The position numbers and the translations under genes were made by a program. Below are positions 1 to 11,500 of a stretch of DNA of 64,000 nucleotides, one piece after another. The stretch's first letter is position 1. Every line of letters starts with the position of its first letter. The DNA is taken from the NCBI GenBank assembly GCA_051294375.1, contig CM119263.1, positions 16,284,532 to 16,348,531 on the forward strand, read 5' to 3'. The notes under the pieces were generated by a model that worked only from the letters and a program-made list of their open reading frames with translations, was not told the DNA's origin and did no database searches. This stretch comes from Paraspadella gotoi. Taxonomy: Eukaryota > Chaetognatha.

Positions 1-1
1 C

Positions 2-748
2 CGTGACAACATATTCACGATGTTCCTGCTTCATGTCATGTCCGTCCCTTCTCTCGTGCATCACATAGAAACCATAGCGCCGGACGCATTGAAGACTCTT
101 CTCGCTACGGGGAACTTCACAAAATCCCTTGATTTGCTCACTAATGATCAGGCAATTTTCAAAGAAGAGCAAGTATTCTAATGATTAATTTATAAATACA
201 ATTATACATGATTGAGTTTTCCTTTGGATGTTCATGAAAGTTAAAACACTTTTTTTATATCGTCGCAATCGCTTTGCGTTTGCGACAATATTGCTGTGGT
301 TTTGCACATAAGTGGCGTTGTCGTTTATATACAGCTTCTCATCATCGATGTGCTTAAAATTGAGTCTGGACAGTTATTAAATATGTTTTTTTTACGTTTT
401 ATCAAAACAAACAAATTTTTTTTCTTTTATTTTTATATTTCTTTCTCTCTCTCTTTTCTCTTTTAATTACATGTCTCTCTCCCTCTCTCTTTTCCCTATT
501 CACTGATTCATATCATAGACAACTTTAGGGAAAAGGAAAAAGGAGTCTGCAGCTGGCTCTGCAGGGGCTTATTCTTTTTCTCTCTTTTCTCCTGCTGCTG
601 CCTTTTGATTTTTTTCTCTGCAGCTGGTTCTGCAGGGCTCTTTCTTTTTCTCTCTTTTCTCTTGCTGCTTCTGCTGCTGCTTTTTATTTTTTTTTTTCTG
701 GGTGCCTCTGCTGCTGCCGCTGCTGATTCGTCTGAAAACGATTTGGCT

Positions 749-845
<97 letters not shown>

Positions 846-3800
846 ATCGCCATTTATTCCAAATTTACATCCGAGATTTTCGTGGATTTTTTTCCCTAAA
901 TATTCTAAATATCAATCGGAATAATATTTTTTTCAATATATATTTATTTTATTATTTTATTTTACTTTACTTCATTTTACTTCACTTTAGTCTTTACTTC
1001 ACTTCGTCAGTCTGATTCAAGTTTTACTTCGTCTTTTGTCTGGTAATGTGACAGTGTTTAGAGAGGTCGCATTCGATCAAACTGCTAAAAGTAAAACAAA
1101 AGTACCTTCAATAATGTCTATCCAGACTTAGCACTTGCTAAAAATTAAACTTGAAAAGAAGTTATTTTACTGTTTTATATTTATTATTCTTTTTTTTTTC
1201 TTTTTCTTTCTGTTTATAAACTAATTTTCTTTTCTCAAATTTGATTTTTTTAATATCAAAATTTGTCATCAATCCAGATTTTTCTTATGCGATTGCGACG
1301 ATCCTTATGCTTTTAAGATTTTTTTGCTCTACTTCAGAACACCCGCATCGTGTTTAACTCTTTAGAAGGCAACTACGCCCTCTGCCTCTTGGCCAACTTA
1401 GTGCATTTGGCGGACTTAGACAAGCCTGCCCTCCGTTTGCACCGAACGGCCTTCACGAATGTTGTTACCAAACTTCTTGAATCCTGCCGTAAATATGTAC
1501 TCCTAAAAAAGTCAAACCTGACTCATTGGCACCCTGTGTTGGGTTATTTTGCACAGTCAACTGATTCCGGCCTCCACGAGGTCATGCCATTTGTCAAACT
1601 CCAGCTGCAGCGTTTGTGGAGCCTGCCGATGATTAAAACTCTTTTCGAGCCTTTGTTTCAAAAGAGATCAGCAGTTGAGAAAAAAGAAAGGGTAAATGGC
1701 GCGGCTGCGGGCGGTAGCGCCATCGAAGGTTCATCAACCGAGCTTCCGCCGCCGCCCTCGTATCATCGCTTGTCGCCTCCTGGGGCGCGAGCCAAGGAAA
1801 CCAAAAATATCTTGAAAAAAGCCCTAGAGAAAGTCGAGGGGAAAGCCTCTTCTATTCGCGGTGGGTCAATATTGACTGGACAGCGAGGCGGCATTGCTCC
1901 AGACAAACTTGAATCCCCGGAATTGTATTCTCTGTGCGCTATTTGCGGCTTGTACCAGATGGCGCTGCTCACTTTGACTCAGATGCGCCTCGACATTCTT
2001 ACTGGTAAAAATGATAGGTTTTTATACAATTTTCAGTGTAGTCTTGTATACTTCGTTTTCGCCCAGGATTGTGTGCTCAGGACATTTTGTTGCCCTTGTT
2101 GTGGGAGTATGTCAACAACTTGGGTCCTTCTTGTGGAATCAAAACTTTGCTCGATCTTCTAAGTCAAAGCCCCAACAATGCAAAGGTATGCATATGGAAT
2201 TCTTTAATTATGAGAAAATATACTTTATTCGTCGTCTTCAATTCCTTTAACCGGTTATTGCCTCCAGTTGCCCGTATTTCAACTGTTGATGCTATTTTGT
2301 GACTGCGCTTCGCACGTTATCACCATTGTGGATGACATCGAGTTGTACGAACAGAATAAACCTTTTTCCTGTAAGTTCGTTATTTATGAATTGTTAGTTG
2401 CGCTGCGAGTACTCTCAGAGAAACTCTATAACTAGTAAATACGTCGGTATGTCTTTCTGTGGGCTTGTTGCCCTTACGTTTTAAATGCTCACAATTTTAA
2501 TCTTTTTAAATAAAATTTTGTAGAAGCCATATATAATAGATGATGCATATTTTGGAAAGAGAGAAAGAAAGAGAAAGATAAGTTTATTATCATAATAAAT
2601 GTACAGAGAAGCGCTGGTGGAAGAAAATGATAGAAAGAGAAAGCAGGGAAGAACGAGGTCGCCTCCTGCCTCCTTCAAATTTTTGAGGGTCATACCCAAT
2701 ACAAGTTTCCATAAGTTTTCGCGATGAACCTTTGTTTGTTGTTTACAGGCGATAGTCTTGTGGCCATTAGTTCTTTCCTCAACGTCTTCGTGTTTCGCCT
2801 GATTTGGAATCAGTTGTTGGAAGTGTCAGACCCCCTCTTCACATCTACCTACCTCCTTCTTATGCACGTGTACGACCGCGACTGTCGTCGCCGTTTCGCA
2901 CGCCCCCACCACTGGCTCATCAAGGAAATAAAGCCCGTTGCGTTCATCGCCGACCTGGAAAAGGGCAAAAAGCATGCCAAAACAGTTTTGCAGCACGTTC
3001 CTCACGTCGTGCCGCACAAGGACGTAAGGACCATTGTTATTGTCTGATTCTGTTAGGACTTTCCCAACCTTTATCTTCTATCTTGTCTCTTTTTTCAACT
3101 TAGAGAGTAGTTCTTTTCCGCAAACATGTTTACAACGAGAAGTCGTCTCTCGGTCTCTTGGCACATCACGAATCTGGCTCACCGCCGCCTTCTACTCTTA
3201 TAAGTGTTCACAGGTAGTTTTTTTAGTTCTAGTTCGTTTCGAAACATTAAGGTATTTTCAGAAAATTACATTTATCAGATCACGTCTCATTGAAGATGGG
3301 TATCGCCAATTGGCAGCTCTTCCTAACCAAAGTCTCAAGGGAGTCATTAGAGTTAAATTTATCAATGAACAGGTTCGAAGCCACGTTTTTTATAGTCTCC
3401 CTTATAGCCTATCTTTTCAGTTTTCGATGCGATTTAACTTTAGGGTCTTGATGAGGCGGGGATCGATCAGGACGGCGTATTCAAAGAATTTCTGGAAGAA
3501 ACCATTAAAAGAGTTTTCGATCCTTCGCTTAACCTCTTCCGGATTACGAACAATCAAAAGCTTTACCCGTCTACTACATCCCATTTACAGGTGAGCGCGA
3601 TTGATGATTGCCAAAAATAAACGGTGGATCTATTTTCCAGCTTATGTGCTATCGGGGATGTTAGTCATACATTATGGCGGTATATTCACAACGCCTTAAA
3701 TCCATCATCGTTCAGCCAATCCCATTGGCTCGGGGGGGGACGCACCATCCCAAGCGTTACGTTCCATCAACACTCCTAACAACTTCCCTCTGCGAGACAG

Positions 3801-5352
3801 TCCAAGGGTAACCGCGCCAGTGACAGAAGGCGTCACTGAGGGTGGGAAGCCCCCAAAGCCAACAGTGAGATGCCCCATCCCAATGGGCATCACAGTCAAC
3901 CCAGCTGTTGCCATAACATACTTTTTTTTATTTTAAGTGCCACAAATTTCCTTCGCAGGACAATCACCTCCTCCTTTTTGAGTTTGTCGGAAAAATGCTG
4001 GCAAAGGCCGTCTACGAAGGTATCGTTGTTGACGTTCCATTTGCCACCTTCTTTCTTACGCAAGTTATGGGTCGACATAGATCGCATGGCTTTGGTCAAA
4101 ACTACAGGTGATTATGTGGTTGGTCGCATTCCTATGACGACTTGACGAGAACTGTTTTATTGCAGTTAAAGAGCTATAAGTGGTCTTGAGTCATGATCCG
4201 TATTCTAGTAATGTTTTATAGTTCCATCGACGAATTACCTTCTCTGGATCCGGAACTGTACAAATCCTTATCGTTCGTTAAACATTATGAGGGCGACGTG
4301 GAGGACCTCGACCTGACTTTTTCCTACGACGAAGATCTCATGGGTCGACTTGTCACCCACGAACTTATGGCCGGTGGAAAGTCGATCCCTGTCAACAACG
4401 CAAATAAGTGGGTTCCGACGTTGCTGTTTCTTTTCCCTCACTTTCTGTCAACTATCTCGCGTTACAGAATCAGCTACGTTCACCGAATGGCCGACTTTCG
4501 AATGCGGGTGCAGATTCGCGATCAAACTAACGCTTTCGTTCGCGGCTTCAAGTCCCTCATTAACCCCGAGTGGCTAGAGATGTTCTCGGCGCCGGAGCTG
4601 CAGAAGCTAGTATCCGGAGATGCCGACGGTCTTGACATAGACGATCTCAAGTGAGATTCACGTTTTATGCCATTTCTTTAGAATAATAAAAAACATTATT
4701 TACTTATGTATCCAGAAAACATACTCAATATTACGGCGGATTTCATGGAAATCACCGGGTCGTTCAGTGGCTCTGGGAAATTTTGGAAGAAGATTTTAAC
4801 GCCGAAGAAAAAGTATTATAAATTGTTTAGATTAATTTTTCCCCCGTCTTTCATTTATTTACTGAACTATACTAAATCATGTTATATAGAAGGCTGTATA
4901 GTATATATGGATACATAATTACATATTGTTCTGAATAATTCTCAACATTTTCCTCCCAACGTTTTCCTCCTAGGCACTTTTTCTAAAATTCGTGACTTCT
5001 TGTTCGAAGCCTCCTTTGTTAGGGTTTGCCCATCTCGAACCCTCGTTTTCTATTCGGTGCGTCGAAGTCAGCGACGACCAGGTGAGGTTCCAGGAGGAAC
5101 ATTGGGCTTTCGCGTCGTACGCACTAACTGCTGAATAATCACCTCCAAATGACTTAGGACACGGGAGATACGTTGGGAAGCGTCATCAAAGGGTTCTTCC
5201 ATATCCGTGGACGGCGCGAGCCCGTCGGACGGCTCCCGACGTCGTCGACATGCTTTAACCTCCTCAAACTGCCTAACTACTCTAAAAAAGCAACGTTACG
5301 AGAGAAGCTTCGTTACGCGATAAATAGCAACACGGGCTTTGAGCTCTCATGA
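2..5352 (+). CDS. UBE3B: UBE3B-type HECT E3 ubiquitin-protein ligase (3' part, 14 exons)
   Basis: Transfers ubiquitin from an E2 to substrates through a HECT catalytic cysteine. My exons are 2-172, 1338-2004, 2067-2185, 2268-2370, 2749-3023, 3104-3213, 3279-3372, 3444-3590, 3959-4107, 4222-4407, 4468-4650, 4716-4812, 4974-5081 and 5158-5352. All junctions are GT-AG and keep frame, giving 867 residues. Known UBE3B proteins are near 1070 residues, so roughly the first 200, including the usual IQ motif, lie left of the window. The HECT region runs from about exon 7 to the end. It contains [35 protein letters not shown] and [12 protein letters not shown]. The catalytic site is LPTSSTCF, with Cys codon 5251-5253. 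The protein ends in NTGFELS, the UBE3B ending. Exon 2 carries a Pro/Gly/Ala-rich stretch (about 1670-1890) that I take to be lineage-specific. The least certain junction is 4107/4222. Confidence 0.95.
258..1326 (+). repeat. CT-rich composite repeat element, full-length copy in UBE3B intron
   Basis: A roughly 1.07 kb element fills most of the first visible UBE3B intron. It opens with a self-complementary segment (TCGCAATCGCTTTGCG and following), then a conserved non-coding block, pyrimidine-rich tracts and Pst-like CTGCAG blocks (CTGCAGCTGGCTCTGCAG). A long CT run follows, then a second conserved block, and it closes with TTATGCGATTGCGACGATCC. Start and end therefore share ATCGTCGCAATCGC in inverted orientation. 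Other copies or fragments lie near 24900-25436, 32748-33074, 35588-37416, 38366-39230, 40960-41530, 48838-49960 and 50796-52650. Short open frames through the CT run are low-complexity and are not called as genes. Confidence 0.8.
749..840 (+). repeat. (CT)n microsatellite
   Basis: About 92 bases of almost pure CT dinucleotide repeat, with one interruption near 770, inside the composite element. The matching place in the copy near 52010 has only a short CT tract, so the expansion is specific to this copy. Confidence 0.95.
3679..3914 (+). repeat. Dispersed repeat of about 235 bases, copy 1 (UBE3B intron)
   Basis: Lies in the UBE3B intron between 3590 and 3959 and aligns along its length with 8129-8354. 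Shared landmarks are TATATTCACA, the self-complementary CAGCCAATCCCATTGGCT, GTAACGTTCCATC-like sequence, ACTTCCCTCTGCG and the ending GCTGTTGCC. No coding capacity is evident. A SINE or MITE is possible. I could not find convincing terminal inverted repeats or a poly-A tail. Confidence 0.75.
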
Positions 5353-5837
5353 ATTGTTGCTTCTTTTCTTGCCAAGCAATTTGATCTAGTCGTAAAAATG
5401 CGCAAAATCGTCTGAGGCCCGATCATATTATAAACGTTTTTAAATGTTTTTCTTATGTCTTTTTGATTTATCTACTTAATTAGCCATTGTCATTTGACAC
5501 CCCAGAGATATCTAGATCTGAAAACTATAAAGAACACATTTAAAAAGTTTGCCAAAATAAGAGTTCTCATTGACAATTTTAAATAAAATGTAGTGAACTA
5601 ATTATCATCTCAAACTACACACAATATATCTAGACACAACATATCTACGTAGAACAGCTACATTGTTATAAAAGATTATTTAAAATGGATGGAAAATAAA
5701 TATTTTACTTATCAGCTAAACCATGCGAACCATGATTTTCAAATTCATTTCGTCGACTTTTTACAGCCATAAATTTTGGTTTACAAGGTGATACACGACT
5801 GAAAATTTTTTTCTGTAGTAAAAACTTAAATCATTTA
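5353..5837. other. UBE3B 3' flank, no gene seen
   Basis: AT-rich sequence directly after the UBE3B stop. It presumably includes the 3' UTR. AATAAA-like strings occur but none is clearly the used poly-A signal. Nothing else is recognisable. Confidence 0.5.
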
Positions 5838-6530
5838 TATATCCAAATTTTATATTGATTGGTTTTGATTTGACCTGACAATGAGCGGAGCAAAGTTGCC
5901 TTCAAAATCGTGTTTCATTTTTTTTCTTCAATCTGTTTGTCTAACTTTTTAAACAGGTATAAATATTAATATCTTCTGAAAGCTCTTAAAAATATAAAGA
6001 GAATGGCATAATTAAAAATACTGTAATATAAAAATTAACCTATCCAGCTTTAAATAAGAAAAGGTAATCAAAACTAAGATAATTATTAATTTAAAAATTC
6101 TTAAAGAGCAATTTTGGAATAATTATTAAATTATTGATAGCCATTTTAATTTAGTTTTTCTTAAGCTTTTTTCTGATACCTATAAAAACAATAATTCATG
6201 AATACATTATAATGAAAATAGCTCAGATATTTGAAAAAATATATTTTAGGATTTTATTATTTCAATTTAGATTATCTTGATTAAACTGAAGCTGGTTAGG
6301 CTTATTTTCATGTTACAATATTCTTAAATATGTCATTTTCTTCAAATTTTCAAGAGCTTTCAGAAGATATTAATCTTGATATCTTTTTATGTAAAAGTTA
6401 TTAAAAAAATTTTCATAAAGTTAGACAAAAAGATTGAAAAAAAACGACTTGTTTTAAAATGAAAGACGATTTTTAAAGCAACTTTTTCCCGATCATTGCC
6501 AAGTCAAATCATAACCAATCAATAAATGTA
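5838..6530. repeat. Fold-back (long inverted repeat) element
   Basis: The left arm, about 5838-6000, and the right arm, about 6330-6530, are reverse complements with mismatches. Landmarks are TTGATTGGTTTTGATTTGAC on the left against GTCAAATCATAACCAATCAA on the right, and AATATCTTCTGAAAGCTCTT on the left against its complement near 6353-6373. The inner sequence also partly pairs (AACCTATCCAGCTTTAA against TTAAACTGAAGCTGGTTAGG). A related single arm occurs at about 57205-57290. It has no coding capacity, so it is probably a non-autonomous DNA element. It ends just upstream of the hydrolase start. Confidence 0.7.
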
Positions 6531-6579
6531 CTTGTATTACAAATGAATGTCTATTTTAATAGATAAGGGTTAAACGTCG

Positions 6580-7782
6580 ATGCAGACCGATAACGTGGCA
6601 ATGTTTTCAAAAAAGAGCGCGCTTCTTTTCGCTGCATTGGCCATGGTTGCTTTCCTGCTGTACGAGCCAATGCCCCAAGACGTCGCCGATCCTTTAACTA
6701 TTTGGCTTACGGCCAAAATCCGCGACCTCGTTCGAACCTTTAACCGTATAAGAGGTCGGGCCGAGTTTGAAATGGATTTGCTCGAAGCGTTGCACTCCCC
6801 GGTGGGCGACGACCCTGATATCAAAGTTTACGACCACCTCGATGGTCCCGTCAAACTTCGCGTCTATGAGCCTCGACGACGAACCTCTGGCGTACCTGGT
6901 CCCGCCGTGATCTTCGTTCACGGGGGCGGTTTCGTGCTCGGTAGCACTCTCTCTTATGATCTAACCGTCCTAAATCTTGCCAAACGCCTCCAAATGATTG
7001 TATTTTCGGTGGAATATCGTAAAGCGCCTCGATTCGTGTTTCCAGCTCAGATTGAAGACGTTGAAGCAGCCACTCACTATGTCATTGACAACGCCTCCTT
7101 CTTTAGAATCGACTCGAAGCGAGTGGGCCTCATGGGCGACAGTGCTGGCGGTGCCCTGACCGCCACCGTGGCCATAAAAATGCGACCGACCGATCCGGCG
7201 CGTCGTCATCCTTTGGCGCTGATTGTGCTGATTTACCCGGGCGTGCAGTGTTTCAATTTTCAGAGTCCCGCATACTACGCACCCTCGACTCAATCTTTTC
7301 TTCGTGCCCTGGATGTCGGCAAGTTTCTCTCTCTTTATTTGACGGGGAGCGACAGGCATGCATCGACGATAATCGGAAATATGCATACCTCGCCCGAGAC
7401 GAAGCGCGGACCCGGGCGTATCGCCTTCAAGACTTCCTCAATCCCCGAAAATCTTAGGCCAAAGACATTCTCGCCACCCTCGATGGACGTGGGATCCGAC
7501 GTGGAAGAGTTGCGCGCCGTGACCGATTGGAGAGTGTCGCCTCTGATCGCCGACTTATCTCATCTTCCCAAAACTATGGTCGTCGCCGCCCAGCATGATA
7601 TTCTGCGGGATGACTCCTTTCTATTTCACGATCGTCTGAAAGAAAGCGGCGTAGAGTCTACGTTAAAATTCTATCCACGGGCCTATCACGGAATTATTTG
7701 GTTGTCGAACATGATTCCGAGGAGCGATTTGGCCCACCAGATATTGGATGATGTTAGCAATTATATTATCGAAAGACTGTAA
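6580..7782 (+). CDS. Alpha/beta hydrolase of the hormone-sensitive lipase family (AADAC/NCEH1-like), intronless
   Basis: Predicted carboxylester or lipid-ester hydrolase of 400 residues, the usual length for arylacetamide deacetylase or neutral cholesterol ester hydrolase. A hydrophobic segment at residues 13-28 after a short polar start looks like a signal anchor, as expected for a type II ER membrane enzyme with a lumenal active site. The oxyanion motif HGGG begins at His114. The nucleophile is Ser188 in GDSAGG. The likely acid is Asp340 in HDILRDD and the likely base is His370 in YHGI, so the triad looks complete. No intron interrupts it, unlike all its neighbours. A second Met at residue 8 could be the start. 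The substrate cannot be told from sequence. A 21-base A run begins 18 bases after the stop (see findings). Confidence 0.9.
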   Translation: MQTDNVAMFSKKSALLFAALAMVAFLLYEPMPQDVADPLTIWLTAKIRDLVRTFNRIRGRAEFEMDLLEALHSPVGDDPDIKVYDHLDGPVKLRVYEPRRRTSGVPGPAVIFVHGGGFVLGSTLSYDLTVLNLAKRLQMIVFSVEYRKAPRFVFPAQIEDVEAATHYVIDNASFFRIDSKRVGLMGDSAGGALTATVAIKMRPTDPARRHPLALIVLIYPGVQCFNFQSPAYYAPSTQSFLRALDVGKFLSLYLTGSDRHASTIIGNMHTSPETKRGPGRIAFKTSSIPENLRPKTFSPPSMDVGSDVEELRAVTDWRVSPLIADLSHLPKTMVVAAQHDILRDDSFLFHDRLKESGVESTLKFYPRAYHGIIWLSNMIPRSDLAHQILDDVSNYIIERL

Positions 7783-7800
7783 CTTGGATTTAACAAAATT

Positions 7801-7821
7801 AAAAAAAAAAAAAAAAAAAAA
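7801..7821 (+). other. 21-base A run just after the hydrolase stop
   Basis: Uninterrupted A tract 18 bases past the stop codon of an intronless gene. It could be the fossil poly-A tail of a retrocopy or a chance homopolymer in AT-rich DNA. No AATAAA lies between stop and tract, which weakens the retrocopy reading. Confidence 0.6.
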
Positions 7822-8128
7822 TTATCTAAATTAACTTGGATGCTAATTTACAACCTAAATTTGGGCGACATTAAATAATTTAATTGGTTCGTATTTATAT
7901 CACGTCTTAATTCTTTTGAGATTTTAATTACCATGACTTGATTTTTGATCATTTACACAATGAAATTAAAAGCTAGTGTTGTTATCTTTATAATTTTTGG
8001 TTATCGATTATTTTTTTTATTTAGATTTTTGAATTCTTATAAAGACAATTTGCATGGAAGATTTGATAATGAACTTATATATTTTTCCCCGATTTTTATC
8101 TTGAATTGCTTTATGTGATAGGTGTTGC

Positions 8129-8354
8129 GCTATATTCACACCGCCTCACATCACCATCGTTCAGCCAATCCCATTGGCTCAGAGGGGGAACAAACCATCC
8201 AAAGCGTAACGTTCCATCCACAGTCCTAACGACTTCCCTCTGCGTTGGCAAAGCGAGACCGTCCTAGGGTAACCGCGCTTGTGGCAGGCGGCGCCATTAA
8301 GGGTCGGAAGACACTAAAGCCAATGGGCATCGCAGGCAACTCGGCTGTTGCCAA
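8129..8354 (+). repeat. Dispersed repeat of about 235 bases, copy 2
   Basis: Same orientation and order of landmarks as 3679-3914, with scattered substitutions and small indels, in the spacer between the hydrolase and the Schlafen-like gene. The remainder of 7822-8541 is AT-rich and shows nothing recognisable. It presumably includes the promoter of the downstream gene. Confidence 0.75.
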
Positions 8355-8541
8355 ATAGGCTTCTTTCTTTCATATGACTAAATGAGTTTATAAGGTTTTT
8401 TGAAGAAATGATGAAATTTTTTAAAGTATGCTTTTTAGGCCGATAATTTTGACCTTCTCGATGCTAGCAACTTCTGATCTTTTTTAACCTGCTTATCTAA
8501 AAAAATTTTGAATGACGCGTTAATTACCGTTTCTATCAATA

Positions 8542-11500
8542 ATGGTGCCTGAGCAAAACTATTATCCTCGCCTGGAGTCCGGCTACGACACTGGCAAGGA
8601 GGAAGAGTACGAATATTTTCGCCCAAGGTCCGTTAAAATTATTCGCAAAGGCTCCCAGTTTGCATCTGTTGAAAGGCAACATCCGGAGCAAGTGAGCCCT
8701 CTGCCGAGAGATGATCAGGAACCAGAAAGTCATGCTCGATTGCAATCTGGACATGGGTTTTACGCTAAAACCGCACCAAAGACAGTCGCGCCACTTTGCA
8801 TGGATGAAACTGAAACTAATAGATTATTATTAAAAGCTGAGCTCGTGGAAGAAAGCGCTTCTCAGCCTCCACCGATCGAAAAAAACAAAGGGGAAGAAAA
8901 GCTCAAACGGGCCAGCGGGAGACGTCCGTGGATTCTCGACTCGGTTGTCGAGGCCCCAGAGTCTCTAAACGAATTCTGTCCATCGCTGACATTAGACCAG
9001 ATTGACGCTAAGATTGAATTTAGCGTCGCGCCTATCATCGCCGGATTTCTTAACGCTCGCCTTGATGGCTCCGTGATTTTCGGGTGCTACGGGGTCTTTC
9101 AACGTCTCGTGAAAGGAATCGCCTATGACTGCCTCGCTCAAGAGCAGGATTTTAAGGCGAGTCTTCGTTACTATTTCCTTGATTCGAGGATTTTAGGAGG
9201 CTTCCAGAATTGAACCAATTTTATTTTAATCCTTGTAAACAACAACGTTCACAAACTTGATGAACCTAGAGATGGTAAATTTTCTACGTTCTGAAAAAGG
9301 TGAAGGCTTTGGCGCGTCTTCGTCGAGCTTTTGGTGAGGCCCAATCTTCATTTGAGGACTTTGTCTCCGTCGAATTCTGTCCCGTGTTTCCGCCTCCAAG
9401 CTCCGGTACACATTCCTTTCAAGCCGAAGACGAATCGGTGAAGAATCTCGCGGTTGTCGAGTTTCGGGTCAACGGTGGCGCGAACTCGAACGTCTTCAGA
9501 TTGAAAACGTGGAAAAGGCATGGAAGGTTAGCAATTGCGATTGATAGGTTTTCAATCTGTTGAATTGATTACTTGAATTTTGGATTCCCCAGTAAATTTT
9601 AATTGTATTCTGCTTCGGTGTTAGAACTATCAACGGCTTCCCGTGGCGTCGTGTTACGCCAGAAAACTCAGCTTTCACTCATTGGTTTGAAACGGAGGAG
9701 GATATTCTAAGGTCGAGAGAGTGTGGCCGACGCAACCAGAAAGAGGTATCACATTCGATTGATCTTCTTTTTGTTCAGAAGGTTAGCAACTGATCACTGC
9801 TTTTTGATCAATATCTTCCCTAAAGATGCGCGCTTTGGAAAAACGAATCCATCAGGTCTGCGTCCCTGACGCGCCGCCAGCCGTGTCAGCCCCCGGACCC
9901 ACCGAAACGTCACCAATTTCGCAGACACGACGCCCTATTCCGATGCAGTTCTTCGTCCACGGGGATCCCTCTCCGTTTTTTAACAATCAAACTACCATAG
10001 TTCATCGAGAAGTAGGTGTCGCAATCAGCTTTGAATTTTTAGTCAGTTTTTTTCCGTGACACTTTGGCTTGCGTTGGTCTGTCATGGTGGGAAAAAAAAA
10101 TTGTCGCGTTTTGGTTAATTTCATTGTCAAATATATTTTTTGGCCGGTAAATAAGTTTTAATATGACTTTCCTAGGACTGAATATAAAAATTATTTCTTA
10201 ACAGCATAAAATGATTTAATACATCCAAATACTTCCAAAAGAGGTTGTTTCCAACTGTTTTCATATTTTTTTAATCAAAAGGATTATATTATTGTTAATA
10301 TTATATCTCTGACATGATATTTTTTATCAGATTTAGAGCAAAAAATTGTTTTTGGCAAGCAGTGAAAAAGATTGATCCCCTATAAAGAAAACTAAGCTTT
10401 TTTTACTTCAACAAAATCTTTGATTTTTTTTTATTTGGACTTGTTTGATACTTGGTTCTGATAATGCATCCAGAGGTAAATAAAAATGATAACTTTGCTC
10501 TCAGAATATTCTGGAGCATTTATGACACAATGAAAAATGGCGTAACGTTACTGTTCCGTGCATAAAAAAAATTCACTGTTCAATATTATTATATTTCTTT
10601 TTATTTTTTGAAACGTTATAGTTTCATATGTTGATATCCAAAATATCAATGCAAAATCTTTTTTTGTTTTTTAGATATGACTGAATATAGGGTGAAAGAT
10701 GATAAATTTTTTTAAAAAGTTACTTATTCATATTTATTCATAGAATTGTAATATTGTAATTGTACCAGTTTCATAAAAAATAATAGTACTAATAGTTAGT
10801 GTTTGTTCAATAGATGGAAAAAAACCTCATTTAAAAATTCGATCGGGAAGTGGGGTAACTAAGGCTTACCAATGGCATCCTCCACGCCGATTGTTCTCTC
10901 AAATAATTTTTTTTATTTAATACATTTGAAAGGAAAAAAAAGAAAATTTGGAATGCAGGTTGCAGAAAGGGTACAGATAATCTGGACTTATTGACATGAT
11001 AACCATAACCTTTTATATCTTGTGAAATGGGGGCAATAAAAAAATCTAAAAAATTTTATCATTAAGTCAGTCAATGAAACCTTTCCAATGGGCTATTACG
11101 AGAAATATTTTTTCTTAATTAAAATGGATAATAAATAATAGAATTAAATTCCTTGCTATATTTAAAAAAAATTATCAATACAATTTAACACAATGATGTT
11201 TGCTTTGTCAAATATGTTACCAGCTATAAAATTTTTTACAACTTTATTATGATAAACAAGCAGTGTGTCAAGCTTTTAGTTTGCAGCTAAAGATAATGAA
11301 AAATGACGATTTTTTTTTTCACAGACAAGAAGGTAAGATGTCCATATCTTTTATATCAAGCTGAAAAAATTTTATATTATCATTTTTAATATTTAAAATA
11401 CATTTTATCAAGCTACAATAGAAATTTTTGCTTGTTTTTTACTTTAACTGAAAAATATAAGCAATTTTATGGAATAAAGAAAATTTAATAATAAACAAAA

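Noticed and set aside
569-1015. Arg/Glu-repeat and Ser/Leu-repeat open frames over the CT run
   Set aside because: They are translations of a CT/GA microsatellite inside a repeat element in an intron.
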